This document shows positions 8,800 through 14,910 of a DNA stretch of 18,018 nucleotides, one piece after another. Position 1 is the first letter of the stretch. The number at the start of each line of letters is the position of its first letter. The stretch comes from Ornithomonoglobus_A sp045537455 (GTDB lineage Bacteria; Bacillota; Clostridia; UBA1381), in the NCBI GenBank assembly GCA_045537455.1, contig JAZSPM010000009.1:1-18018 (forward strand). Direction: 5' to 3'. Below the pieces are notes generated by a model. It saw only the letters and a program-made list of their open reading frames with translations, searched no databases and was not told the origin of the DNA. Both the position numbers and the translations under genes were made by a program.

Positions 8800-9537
8800 T
8801 CACTCTCCTGCATTCCATCTGAAAAACGGCTTACCCTTAGCCTTAAAAAATCCGCTTAATGTTTCAAAATCCCTGTTCATTATCAAATCCTCAGGGAAAT
8901 CAACCTCTTTTAGTATCTCAAAGGCTTTATCATACTTGCCCAAATCAAAGCATATGTGTGCATCTGAGCTTACAACTATGCCTGTTCCCTGTTTTTTACA
9001 TATCTCTGCAATTTTCTTGCAGTTTGGCATACTTGCTCTTCTTGCATAGTATGAATGATTGTTTATTTCAATAAGCTTATTATGGTCTCTTGCAAGCTTT
9101 ATGATTGATTCATAATCATATTTGAATCTGTCTGTACCGCTGTGACATATAATATCAACCAACGGATTATTTACTATATTATGGTACGTTTCCGTATGGT
9201 CATCGCCTTGATAACTGTAGCAAGGCCCGTGAATACTTGCATTTACTATATCAAATTTTTTATACTGTTCTTCTGACAAAGGGTCAATATTTCCTTTTTC
9301 GTCAAGAATGTTTGCTTCTATACCATACAGAATTTTCACTCCGAAAATTTCTCTGGGAATGTTTTTTAAATTACCAAAATACCATGGATGAGGTGAATCC
9401 TCCATCGAAATTCCGTGGTCTGTTATTGCTATAGCCTCAAGACCTGCTTCCGATGCAGCACGTGCCATTTCCGTGACGGTACTGTATGAATGGTCGCTTG
9501 CAATAGTGTGAGTGTGTGTGTCAACTGTAATTTTCAT
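8800..9537 (-). CDS. PHP-domain phosphatase/hydrolase, YcdX-like
   Basis: A stand-alone PHP-family metal hydrolase of 245 residues, closely resembling E. coli YcdX in layout. The residues forming the trinuclear zinc site in YcdX all appear at nearly the same positions: H8, H10, H16 (THTHTIASDH), H41 (ITDHG), E74 (GIEAN), H103, H132 (CHSG), D192 and H194 (SSDAH). The conserved MEDSPHPWYF block (45-54) and the VDFPEDLIMNRD tail also match. The physiological substrate is not established for the family; YcdX has phosphatase activity. The start ATG follows AAAGGA by 9 nt, and that ribosome site contains the hprK stop codon. Its place between hprK and murB hints at a phosphorylated-sugar substrate, but that is inference. 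Confidence 0.9.
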   Translation of the reverse strand: MKITVDTHTHTIASDHSYSTVTEMARAASEAGLEAIAITDHGISMEDSPHPWYFGNLKNIPREIFGVKILYGIEANILDEKGNIDPLSEEQYKKFDIVNASIHGPCYSYQGDDHTETYHNIVNNPLVDIICHSGTDRFKYDYESIIKLARDHNKLIEINNHSYYARRASMPNCKKIAEICKKQGTGIVVSSDAHICFDLGKYDKAFEILKEVDFPEDLIMNRDFETLSGFFKAKGKPFFRWNAGE

Positions 9538-9542
9538 TATAA

Positions 9543-10484
9543 CTATCCTTTCAAACTCTCTTCCATCTGCTTCATAAGTCTCTTATTAAGCTCAATGGCA
9601 GCATTATATCCCATACGCTTCTGACGGTTGTTCATTGCCGCAACCTCAACAATTACGGCAAGGTTTCTTCCGAGCTTTACAGGCACAGTAATTGACGGAA
9701 CATTGATTCCCATAATATTAGTATATTCATCAACCATTCCCAATCTGTCATACTGACTGCCCTCAACCCAGCGTTCAAGATGAATTATCATATTTATATT
9801 TTCTGTATCTTTTATTGCTCCTATACCGAAAATTTCTTTTATATCTATTATACCTATACCTCTTAGCTCAATAAAATGCTTGATTATATCAGGTGATGAA
9901 CCAACAAGCGTTTTATTTGATACTTTTTTTATTTCAACGGCATCATCAGCAACAAGTCTGTGACCTCTTTTTACAAGCTCTATTGCAGTTTCACTCTTAC
10001 CGACTCCGCTTTCACCAAGTATCAGAATACCCTCACCGTATACTTCAACAAGAACTCCGTGTCGTGTACGTCTCGGAGCAATCTGAACATTCAGATATGA
10101 AATAATAGCACTCATGAACGAAGATGTTACATCCTCCGTTCTTAAAAGCGGTATATTATACTTCTCAGCACATTCTGACATCTCCGGAGGTATCTGCATA
10201 CCTCTCGTTACAACAAGTGCCGGAAATCCGAGTGCAAAAAACTTATCAAACATTCTTTCACGTTCCTCAACGCTGAACTGTTCAAGATAAGTAAACTCAA
10301 CCATTCCCATTATCTGTATTCTTTTTTTATCAAAATGGTCAAAAAAACCAACCATCTGTAATCCCGGACGGTTTATATCTGCACTGCTTACACGGATTTT
10401 ATCAATATCTTCAGGCTCATATATTATTTCAAGCTCAAACTCATCTATTATTTTCGTTAAAGGTATGGTAAATTCGCTCCCCAT
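9543..10484 (-). CDS. hprK: HPr(Ser) kinase/phosphorylase
   Basis: HprK phosphorylates HPr on a serine in response to fructose-1,6-bisphosphate and ATP and reverses this when phosphate is high, driving carbon catabolite control in Firmicutes. The 313-residue protein has the N-terminal sensor-like domain (about 1-130), then the kinase domain with RHG (141-143), Walker A GESGVGKS (157-164), the acidic pair Asp180-Asp181, the signature ELRGIGIIDIKEIFG (206-220) and GRNLAVIVEVAA (272-283). The start ATG follows an AAAGGCGG ribosome site by 8 nt. It is the first gene of the leftward operon and has its own promoter. No HPr or Crh gene lies in this window, so its substrate must be encoded elsewhere. 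PfkA at the far end of the block makes its activating metabolite. Confidence 0.97.
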   Translation of the reverse strand: MGSEFTIPLTKIIDEFELEIIYEPEDIDKIRVSSADINRPGLQMVGFFDHFDKKRIQIMGMVEFTYLEQFSVEERERMFDKFFALGFPALVVTRGMQIPPEMSECAEKYNIPLLRTEDVTSSFMSAIISYLNVQIAPRRTRHGVLVEVYGEGILILGESGVGKSETAIELVKRGHRLVADDAVEIKKVSNKTLVGSSPDIIKHFIELRGIGIIDIKEIFGIGAIKDTENINMIIHLERWVEGSQYDRLGMVDEYTNIMGINVPSITVPVKLGRNLAVIVEVAAMNNRQKRMGYNAAIELNKRLMKQMEESLKG

Positions 10485-10548
10485 TTTCAGGTCCGCCTTT
10501 CATTATATTTTTATACCTGTACCATGTGTACATACTATCCTAATATAT

Positions 10549-10577
10549 ATTATAACGTAAAATTAAAAATTTTTCAA
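10549..10577 (-). promoter_or_regulatory. Sigma-A promoter of the hprK operon
   Basis: On the minus strand, TTGAAA (10577-10572) and a perfect TATAAT (10554-10549) are separated by exactly 17 nt. Predicted initiation near 10542 gives a leader of about 58 nt to hprK. No cre-like operator is obvious in this AT-rich stretch. Confidence 0.7.
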
Positions 10578-10638
10578 TAAAAATATATAATTTTTCTGAA
10601 TATTTTACACTTATTATGGGTCGAATTTGATAATCTTT

Positions 10639-10708
10639 AAAAAAAATAAAAAAAATTTATAAAAATTGTAATAAAACTCTTGCAAAATTCAAAGAGTTGT
10701 GGTAAAAT
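10639..10708 (+). promoter_or_regulatory. rpmB promoter with A-tract UP element and overlapping inverted repeat
   Basis: The -35 TTGCAA (10680-10685) and -10 TAAAAT (10703-10708) are 17 nt apart, with a TGG extended -10 (10700-10702). Upstream, two 8-nt A-runs (10639-10646 and 10648-10655) and a third of 5 (10661-10665) resemble an UP element, as expected for a ribosomal-protein gene. An inverted repeat AACTCTT / AAGAGTT (10675-10681 / 10692-10698) overlaps the -35 and spacer and could be an operator. Confidence 0.7.
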
Positions 10709-10753
10709 ACTTCTTGATGTTTCATTTGATATCTTTAAGGAGGTGTATTTAAA

Positions 10754-10942
10754 ATGGCTAAATGTGAAATTTGCGGTAAGGGTGTTACTTTTGGTATTAA
10801 GGTATCACACTCACACAGAAGATCGAACAGAACCTGGAAGCCGAACATAAAAAAGGTAAGAGCAGTTGTTAACGGTTCTGTAAAGTCAGTTAACGTATGT
10901 ACTCGTTGTCTTCGTTCAGGAAAGGTTCAGCGTGCAGTTTGA
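10754..10942 (+). CDS. rpmB: 50S ribosomal protein L28, zinc-binding form
   Basis: L28 is a small structural protein of the large ribosomal subunit. The 62-residue product starts MAKCEICGKG and keeps the HSHRRSNRTWKPN core (18-30). Two CxxC pairs (C4/C7 and C49/C52) mark it as the zinc-binding version. Bacteria that also carry a cysteine-free paralog usually repress that copy through Zur; no second copy is in this window. The ribosome site AAGGAGGTG is close to ideal, 8 nt before the ATG. It is transcribed alone, between its own promoter and a strong terminator, divergently from hprK. Confidence 0.97.
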   Translation: MAKCEICGKGVTFGIKVSHSHRRSNRTWKPNIKKVRAVVNGSVKSVNVCTRCLRSGKVQRAV

Positions 10943-10958
10943 TTTACTGAATACTTTT

Positions 10959-10990
10959 AACAGCTTGCATACACGCAGGCTGTTTTTTTC
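10959..10990 (+). terminator. Intrinsic terminator of rpmB
   Basis: AACAGCTTGC (10959-10968) pairs with GCAGGCTGTT (10975-10984) around a 6-nt loop, with one G-U pair, and leads into seven T residues (10983-10989). It begins 17 nt after the rpmB stop. Confidence 0.85.
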
Positions 10991-11005
10991 TGCATGAAGC
11001 AAATT

Positions 11006-11053
11006 AACAAATATTACAAAAAGATTAAATTTCTGTTTTTTGTAATATTTGTT
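11006..11053. repeat. 17-bp perfect inverted repeat upstream of murA
   Basis: AACAAATATTACAAAAA (11006-11022) is repeated in perfect inverted orientation at 11037-11053, with a 14-nt spacer. The right arm ends at the first base of the predicted murA -35 box. It is AT-only apart from one C/G pair per arm at two places, and no suitable T-tract lies beyond a GC stem, so it is unlike a normal terminator. It may be an operator, a bidirectional termination structure or a small repeat; the sequence does not decide. Confidence 0.8.
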
Positions 11054-11081
11054 TGCTTTTTGTGCTTATTTCTGTTATAAT
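11053..11081 (+). promoter_or_regulatory. Sigma-A promoter of murA
   Basis: TTGCTT (11053-11058) and a perfect TATAAT (11076-11081) are 17 nt apart, with a TGT extended -10 (11073-11075). Predicted initiation near 11088 gives a short leader of about 26 nt carrying the ribosome site AAAGGAG. Confidence 0.7.
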
Positions 11082-11113
11082 GATTATATATTACTATAAA
11101 GGAGTGTATCAGT

Positions 11114-12391
11114 TTGGAGAAACTCTTAATAAAAGGCGGGAACAGGCTCTGCGGTTCAGTTACCATCAGTGGTGCAAAAAACGCCGCCGTAGCTATTCTG
11201 CCTGCGTGTATTCTTGTTAAAGCAAGATGCCGCATAGAAAATCTACCCGACATAAAAGATGTAAAGCTCTATCTCCGTATTCTGGAGAATTTGGGAGCTG
11301 TCGTTGATATAATAGATGTAAATACTGTTGAAATAGACTGTTCAGATATAACCTCATACGAGCCTTTGGGCGACCTGACAAGAAAAATGCGCGGTTCGAG
11401 CTACCTTATGGGTGCACTTTTGAGCCGTTTCCGTAAGTTCAGTGTCGACCAGCCGGGTGGCTGTGATTTTGGTACAAGACCGATTGATCAGCACGTAAAA
11501 AGCTTTGAAGCATTAGGTGCTGAAATTCACTACGGCAGAGGAATGATAAACGGTTCGGCAGATGAGCTTAAAGGCGCAAACATATTCTTTGACGTGATTA
11601 CCGTAGGTGCTACGGTAAATGCAATCCTTGCGGCAACACTTGCCGAAGGTACAACTGTTATAGAAAACGCCGCAAAGGAGCCTCACATAGTTGACCTTGC
11701 AAACTTCCTTAATGCCATGGGTGCGAGCATCAGAGGTGCAGGAACAGATACTATAAAAATAAAAGGTGTTAAAGAGCTTCACGGCGGAACATATGCAATA
11801 ATCCCTGACCAGATTGAAGCCGGAACCTTTATGATTGCCGCTGCTGCAACCAGAGGCGATGTTGTACTTAATAATGTAATCCCACGTCATCTTGATATAA
11901 TAAGCGCAAAGCTTATTGAAGCAGGCGTAAATGTGGAAGAAGGCTCCGACAGTGTAAGAGTATGGGTTGACCCTGAAAAAACACTGAAGCGTATAAACTT
12001 CATAGCTTTACCTTATCCGGGCTTCCCTACAGATATGCAGCCTCAGCTTGTAACCTTCCTTACAACCATAGCAGGAACATCAACTGCAAGAGAGGGCGTA
12101 TGGGATAACCGTTTCAGATACACAAATGAGCTAAAGCGTATGGGAGCAAACATCCGTGTTGAAGGAAAGCTTGCAATTATAGACGGTGTGGACAAGCTTG
12201 TAGGCTCGCACGTAAGAGCTACTGACTTAAGAGCCGGAGCAGCTATGATAATAGCAGGTCTTATGGCAGACGGTACAACAGAAATCACAGACATATACCA
12301 TATTGACAGAGGATACGAGAACTTCGAGGAAAAATTTGTAAGCCTCGGCGGAGATATTCAGCGTATTCAGGTTGTTGATATTGATTATTAA
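11114..12391 (+). CDS. murA: UDP-N-acetylglucosamine 1-carboxyvinyltransferase
   Basis: MurA transfers enolpyruvate from PEP to UDP-GlcNAc, the first committed step of peptidoglycan synthesis, and is the target of fosfomycin. The 425-residue length is typical. Motifs are GGNRLCGSVTISGAKNA (8-24) with the active-site Lys22/Asn23 pair, QPGGCDFGTRPID (113-125) with the loop cysteine Cys117, EAGTFMIAAAATRG past mid-protein, and PYPGFPTDMQPQ with the catalytic aspartate. Having Cys rather than Asp at 117 predicts ordinary fosfomycin sensitivity of the enzyme. The start is TTG, 9 nt after AAAGGAG; the N-terminus aligns with the family from this codon and no ATG fits. Firmicutes often have two paralogs, and I cannot tell MurA1 from MurA2. 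Confidence 0.97.
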   Translation: MEKLLIKGGNRLCGSVTISGAKNAAVAILPACILVKARCRIENLPDIKDVKLYLRILENLGAVVDIIDVNTVEIDCSDITSYEPLGDLTRKMRGSSYLMGALLSRFRKFSVDQPGGCDFGTRPIDQHVKSFEALGAEIHYGRGMINGSADELKGANIFFDVITVGATVNAILAATLAEGTTVIENAAKEPHIVDLANFLNAMGASIRGAGTDTIKIKGVKELHGGTYAIIPDQIEAGTFMIAAAATRGDVVLNNVIPRHLDIISAKLIEAGVNVEEGSDSVRVWVDPEKTLKRINFIALPYPGFPTDMQPQLVTFLTTIAGTSTAREGVWDNRFRYTNELKRMGANIRVEGKLAIIDGVDKLVGSHVRATDLRAGAAMIIAGLMADGTTEITDIYHIDRGYENFEEKFVSLGGDIQRIQVVDIDY

Positions 12392-12396
12392 AATAC

Positions 12397-12430
12397 AAAC
12401 GGTTCATACAGTATATATGAACCGTTTTTA
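12397..12430 (+). terminator. Intrinsic terminator after murA
   Basis: AAACGGTTCATA (12397-12408) pairs perfectly with TATGAACCGTTT (12416-12427) over a 7-nt loop and ends in TTTTT (12425-12429). It starts 5 nt after the murA stop. The next gene begins only 19 nt downstream. Confidence 0.9.
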
Positions 12431-12448
12431 CATAAAAGGAGTTAATTC

Positions 12449-13237
12449 ATGGCAGAATTTATATCACTTATAAGCGGTTCTTCAGGAAATTCAGCATTCA
12501 TATCCGACGGAAAAACAAACCTTCTTGCAGACTGCGGCATGAGCGGAAAAAAATTGACCGAAGCACTTGCCGCAATAGACAAAACTCCTGATATGCTTGA
12601 TGCAATCCTGATAACGCATGAGCATATAGACCATGTAAGAGGTGCAGGAATAATAGCAAGACGGTATAATATTCCTATTTATACAACTGACGGCACACAT
12701 CTTGCAATGGACATAGGAAAGGTAGACGATTCACTTCGCTATTCCGTAAAGCCCTATGAAAGCTTTGAAATAGGAACAATCGGAATTTGTCCGTTTGCCA
12801 TTCCACATGACGCATCTGCTCCGGTAGGCTACAGCTTTTTCTGCGATAATACAAAATTTTCAATCGCAACAGATATAGGAAAAATGAACGATACTATATT
12901 TAATGCAATAAAAGGAAGCGAAAATATTATTCTTGAATCAAACCATGATGTTGAAATGCTTCGTTACGGAGTATATCCGTTTCCGTTAAAACAGAGAATA
13001 CTCAGCGATTTCGGTCATCTTTCAAACGAAAACGCAGCACTGACTGCACTTGAGCTTGTAAAAAGCGGAACAAAGCATATTATGCTCGGACATCTCAGTA
13101 TAGAAAACAACCGCCCTGAAATTGCCATGCTTGAAACCTACAACACACTCACAAACGCAGGTGTAAAGGTCGGAGAGGATGTAACATTAAAAGTAGCCGA
13201 CAGATATTCTATAACACACTTTGGAGAATTTATATGA
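12449..13237 (+). CDS. Metallo-beta-lactamase-fold hydrolase, WalJ/YycJ-like
   Basis: A cytoplasmic metallo-beta-lactamase-fold protein of 262 residues resembling B. subtilis YycJ (WalJ), a putative nuclease-like enzyme of the WalRK region; the reaction is not firmly known. It opens with ISLISGSSGNSAFI, typical of this subfamily, and carries the metal motif HEHIDH (57-62), then H120 (AIPHDAS), D142 (ATDIGKM) and the later HLSNENA and GHLSIENN blocks. The ATG has AAAGGAG 7 nt upstream. The stop overlaps the rlmH start in an ATGA junction, so the two are translationally coupled. No separate promoter is visible after the murA terminator, and no walRK genes are in the window. Confidence 0.88.
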   Translation: MAEFISLISGSSGNSAFISDGKTNLLADCGMSGKKLTEALAAIDKTPDMLDAILITHEHIDHVRGAGIIARRYNIPIYTTDGTHLAMDIGKVDDSLRYSVKPYESFEIGTIGICPFAIPHDASAPVGYSFFCDNTKFSIATDIGKMNDTIFNAIKGSENIILESNHDVEMLRYGVYPFPLKQRILSDFGHLSNENAALTALELVKSGTKHIMLGHLSIENNRPEIAMLETYNTLTNAGVKVGEDVTLKVADRYSITHFGEFI

Positions 13238-13710
13238 ATATAAGTATAATCTGTGCAGGTAAAATAAAAGAAAAATATTTTACTGCCGCAATAGACGAAT
13301 ATAAAAAAAGATTATCCCGCTTTGCAAATATTGAGATAATCGAAATATCCGATGAAAAAATACCCGACAATGCTTCTGAAAAAGAAGAAGAGCAGATAAA
13401 AGAAAAAGAGGGTAAAGCAATGCTCTCAAAAATCAAGCCCAATTCATATGTTATTTCAATGTGTATTGAAGGTAAACAGCTTGCAAGCGAGGAGCTTGCC
13501 CAAAAAATTTTATCAATTTCAATGCAGACAAGCCGTATCGTATTTATCATTGGCGGCTCACTCGGACTTAGCGATGAGGTCAAGGCACGCTCCGATTTGC
13601 GTCTTAGCTTCGGCAAAATAACCCTTCCCCATCAGCTTATGAGAGTTATTATGCTCGAACAAATCTACCGTGCATTTAAAATCAACAACAACGAAGCCTA
13701 CCACAAATAG
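13234..13710 (+). CDS. rlmH: 23S rRNA pseudouridine-1915 N3-methyltransferase
   Basis: RlmH is a small SPOUT-fold SAM methyltransferase that methylates pseudouridine 1915 in helix 69 of 23S rRNA on assembled ribosomes. The 158-residue product has the typical length. The SAM-binding knot shows FIIGGSLGLSDEVK (104-117) and the C-terminal block LPHQLMRVIMLEQIYRAF (131-148), ending in the conserved EAYHK. It starts within the last bases of the upstream metallo-hydrolase gene (ATGA). A terminator stem overlaps its last codons. It is unrelated to the RluA-type enzyme at the right edge beyond both modifying rRNA. Confidence 0.97.
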   Translation: MNISIICAGKIKEKYFTAAIDEYKKRLSRFANIEIIEISDEKIPDNASEKEEEQIKEKEGKAMLSKIKPNSYVISMCIEGKQLASEELAQKILSISMQTSRIVFIIGGSLGLSDEVKARSDLRLSFGKITLPHQLMRVIMLEQIYRAFKINNNEAYHK

Positions 13711-13719
13711 GCTTTTTTT
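13694..13719 (+). terminator. Intrinsic terminator overlapping the end of rlmH
   Basis: AAGCCTA (13694-13700) pairs with TAGGCTT (13708-13714) over a 7-nt loop, followed by a T-run (13713-13719). The right arm contains the rlmH stop codon TAG, so the structure is partly coding. Confidence 0.8.
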
Positions 13720-13746
13720 ATTTTGACAATTTTTACAAAATATACA

Positions 13747-13775
13747 TTGACAAATTAAAATTCTTGTGTTATAAT
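13747..13775 (+). promoter_or_regulatory. Near-perfect sigma-A promoter of sigH
   Basis: A consensus TTGACA (13747-13752) and consensus TATAAT (13770-13775) are exactly 17 nt apart, with a TGT extended -10 (13767-13769). An 11-bp palindrome ATACTTAGTAT (13782-13792) lies at the predicted start site and might be a repressor site. I see no clear Spo0A box. Confidence 0.8.
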
Positions 13776-13812
13776 CACTATATACTTAGTATCAAGAAGA
13801 AGGAGTATCAGC

Positions 13813-14439
13813 ATGAACAGTGCCTTGGAAAAATTTTCTGTTTTTACAGATGAAGAATTAGTCAAAATGGCACAGCAGGGCGACAATGCCGCTCTTGAGG
13901 CTATCATACTCAGGTACAGAAGCCTTGTATATGCAAAATCCAAAGCATTCTTTTTAATGGGAGCTGACGAGGACGATATTATTCAGGAAGGACTTATCGG
14001 ACTTTACAATGCAGTCAAGAAATTTGACGGCGATAAATTCCCGTTTTTTAAGGTCTTTGCAGGAATATGCATCAAACGCAGGATTCTGACCGCTGTAAGA
14101 GAGGCTTCAAGAAAAAAGCATTCTCCTTTAAATTCTTATGTTTCACTTGATAACAATAGCTTTGATGACGAAAGCGATACAACTCTGTTAGATGTTTTAG
14201 ACGTTTTAGCCTTCGATGAGCTCCAGAATCCTGAGGCGATATTGATTGACAGGGAAAATAAAGATGGTATGGAGTATAAAATAAACAAAACATTAAGCAA
14301 AATGGAGCTTGAGGTTTTGTTTGAGTATTTGGAGGGCAGCTCTTATCAGGAAATTGCCGACACCTTGAACAAAGACGTCAAAGCGGTTGACAATGCGGTT
14401 CAGCGAATCAAAAAGAAGCTGAAATATCTTCTTGAATAG
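13813..14439 (+). CDS. sigH: RNA polymerase sigma-H factor (sporulation/transition state)
   Basis: A sigma-70 family factor of 208 residues strongly resembling B. subtilis SigH (Spo0H), which drives early sporulation and stationary-phase genes. Region 2 includes AKSKAFFLMGADEDDIIQEG (41-60) and continues to about 100. The linker KKHSPLNSYVSLDNNSFDDE (101-120) is diagnostic of SigH. Region 4 (about 158-203) has the helix-turn-helix SYQEIADTLNKDVKAVDNA (177-195). No region 1 or sporulation-specific propeptide is present. The ATG has AAGGAG 7 nt upstream. It is transcribed with the zinc-ribbon gene 29 nt downstream from a near-consensus promoter. Its presence suggests, but does not prove, an endospore former. 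Confidence 0.92.
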   Translation: MNSALEKFSVFTDEELVKMAQQGDNAALEAIILRYRSLVYAKSKAFFLMGADEDDIIQEGLIGLYNAVKKFDGDKFPFFKVFAGICIKRRILTAVREASRKKHSPLNSYVSLDNNSFDDESDTTLLDVLDVLAFDELQNPEAILIDRENKDGMEYKINKTLSKMELEVLFEYLEGSSYQEIADTLNKDVKAVDNAVQRIKKKLKYLLE

Positions 14440-14468
14440 AGCAATAATCACAAGAAAGGATTTTTGAG

Positions 14469-14744
14469 ATGTACGAAGACAAGACACTAATTTGTAAGGA
14501 TTGCGGTAATGAGTTTGTATTTACGGCAGGAGAACAGGAATTTTATGCTGAAAAGGGATTTGAAAACGACCCTATCAGATGTAAGGATTGCAGAACAGCA
14601 AGAAAGGAACGCATGAGACCTCAGAGAGAAATGTTTGAGATTGTATGTGCAGGCTGCGGTGCTGTTGATAAGGTTCCGTTTGAGCCTCGTCATGACAGAC
14701 CTGTTTATTGCAGCAAGTGCTTTGAAGCTAATAAAAATAACTGA
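14469..14744 (+). CDS. Small double zinc-ribbon protein
   Basis: A 91-residue protein with four CxxC pairs: C9/C12, C38/C41, C60/C63 and C81/C84, consistent with two zinc ribbons in tandem. The first (about 6-45) resembles the 'probable zinc-ribbon' family found in many Clostridia, with ICKDCGNEFVFTAGEQEFYA and then RCKDCR. The second is shorter (IVCAGCG ... VYCSKC). A basic stretch with R and K (42-53) lies between them and could contact nucleic acid. No membrane segment is seen. It has a good ribosome site (AAAGGA, 8 nt) and lies 29 nt after sigH, sharing its promoter and followed by a strong terminator. The function is unknown; nucleic-acid binding is inference. Confidence 0.85.
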   Translation: MYEDKTLICKDCGNEFVFTAGEQEFYAEKGFENDPIRCKDCRTARKERMRPQREMFEIVCAGCGAVDKVPFEPRHDRPVYCSKCFEANKNN

Positions 14745-14750
14745 TAAATT

Positions 14751-14778
14751 AACAAGCCGTAAAAACGGCTTGTTTTTA
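14751..14778 (+). terminator. Strong intrinsic terminator after the sigH unit
   Basis: AACAAGCCGT (14751-14760) pairs perfectly with ACGGCTTGTT (14765-14774) over an AAAA loop and ends in TTTTT (14773-14777). It starts 6 nt after the zinc-ribbon gene stop. Confidence 0.92.
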
Positions 14779-14786
14779 TATTTTAG

Positions 14787-14815
14787 TTGAAAATTATTTT
14801 TATATGTGATATAAT
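14787..14815 (+). promoter_or_regulatory. Sigma-A promoter of the methyltransferase-hydF unit
   Basis: TTGAAA (14787-14792) and TATAAT (14810-14815) are 17 nt apart, with a TGA extended -10 (14807-14809). Initiation near 14822 would leave a leader of about 89 nt, very AT-rich and without clear structure. Confidence 0.7.
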
Positions 14816-14910
14816 TAATTTTAATATAAGTGCTTTTTACATTGTTCAGTCTTTATATAAATAATATCGAAATTTGTCTGAAAAATTAAACTTGAGAAGG
14901 GAATATCTAT

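Noticed and set aside
8796..8813. Upstream ATG for murB
   Set aside because: It would overlap the PHP gene, and its only upstream purine stretch abuts the ATG; the AGGAG further in fits the ATG at 8795.
13723..13728. Second TTGACA upstream of sigH
   Set aside because: No -10-like hexamer lies 15-19 nt downstream of it; TATACA is only 12 nt away.
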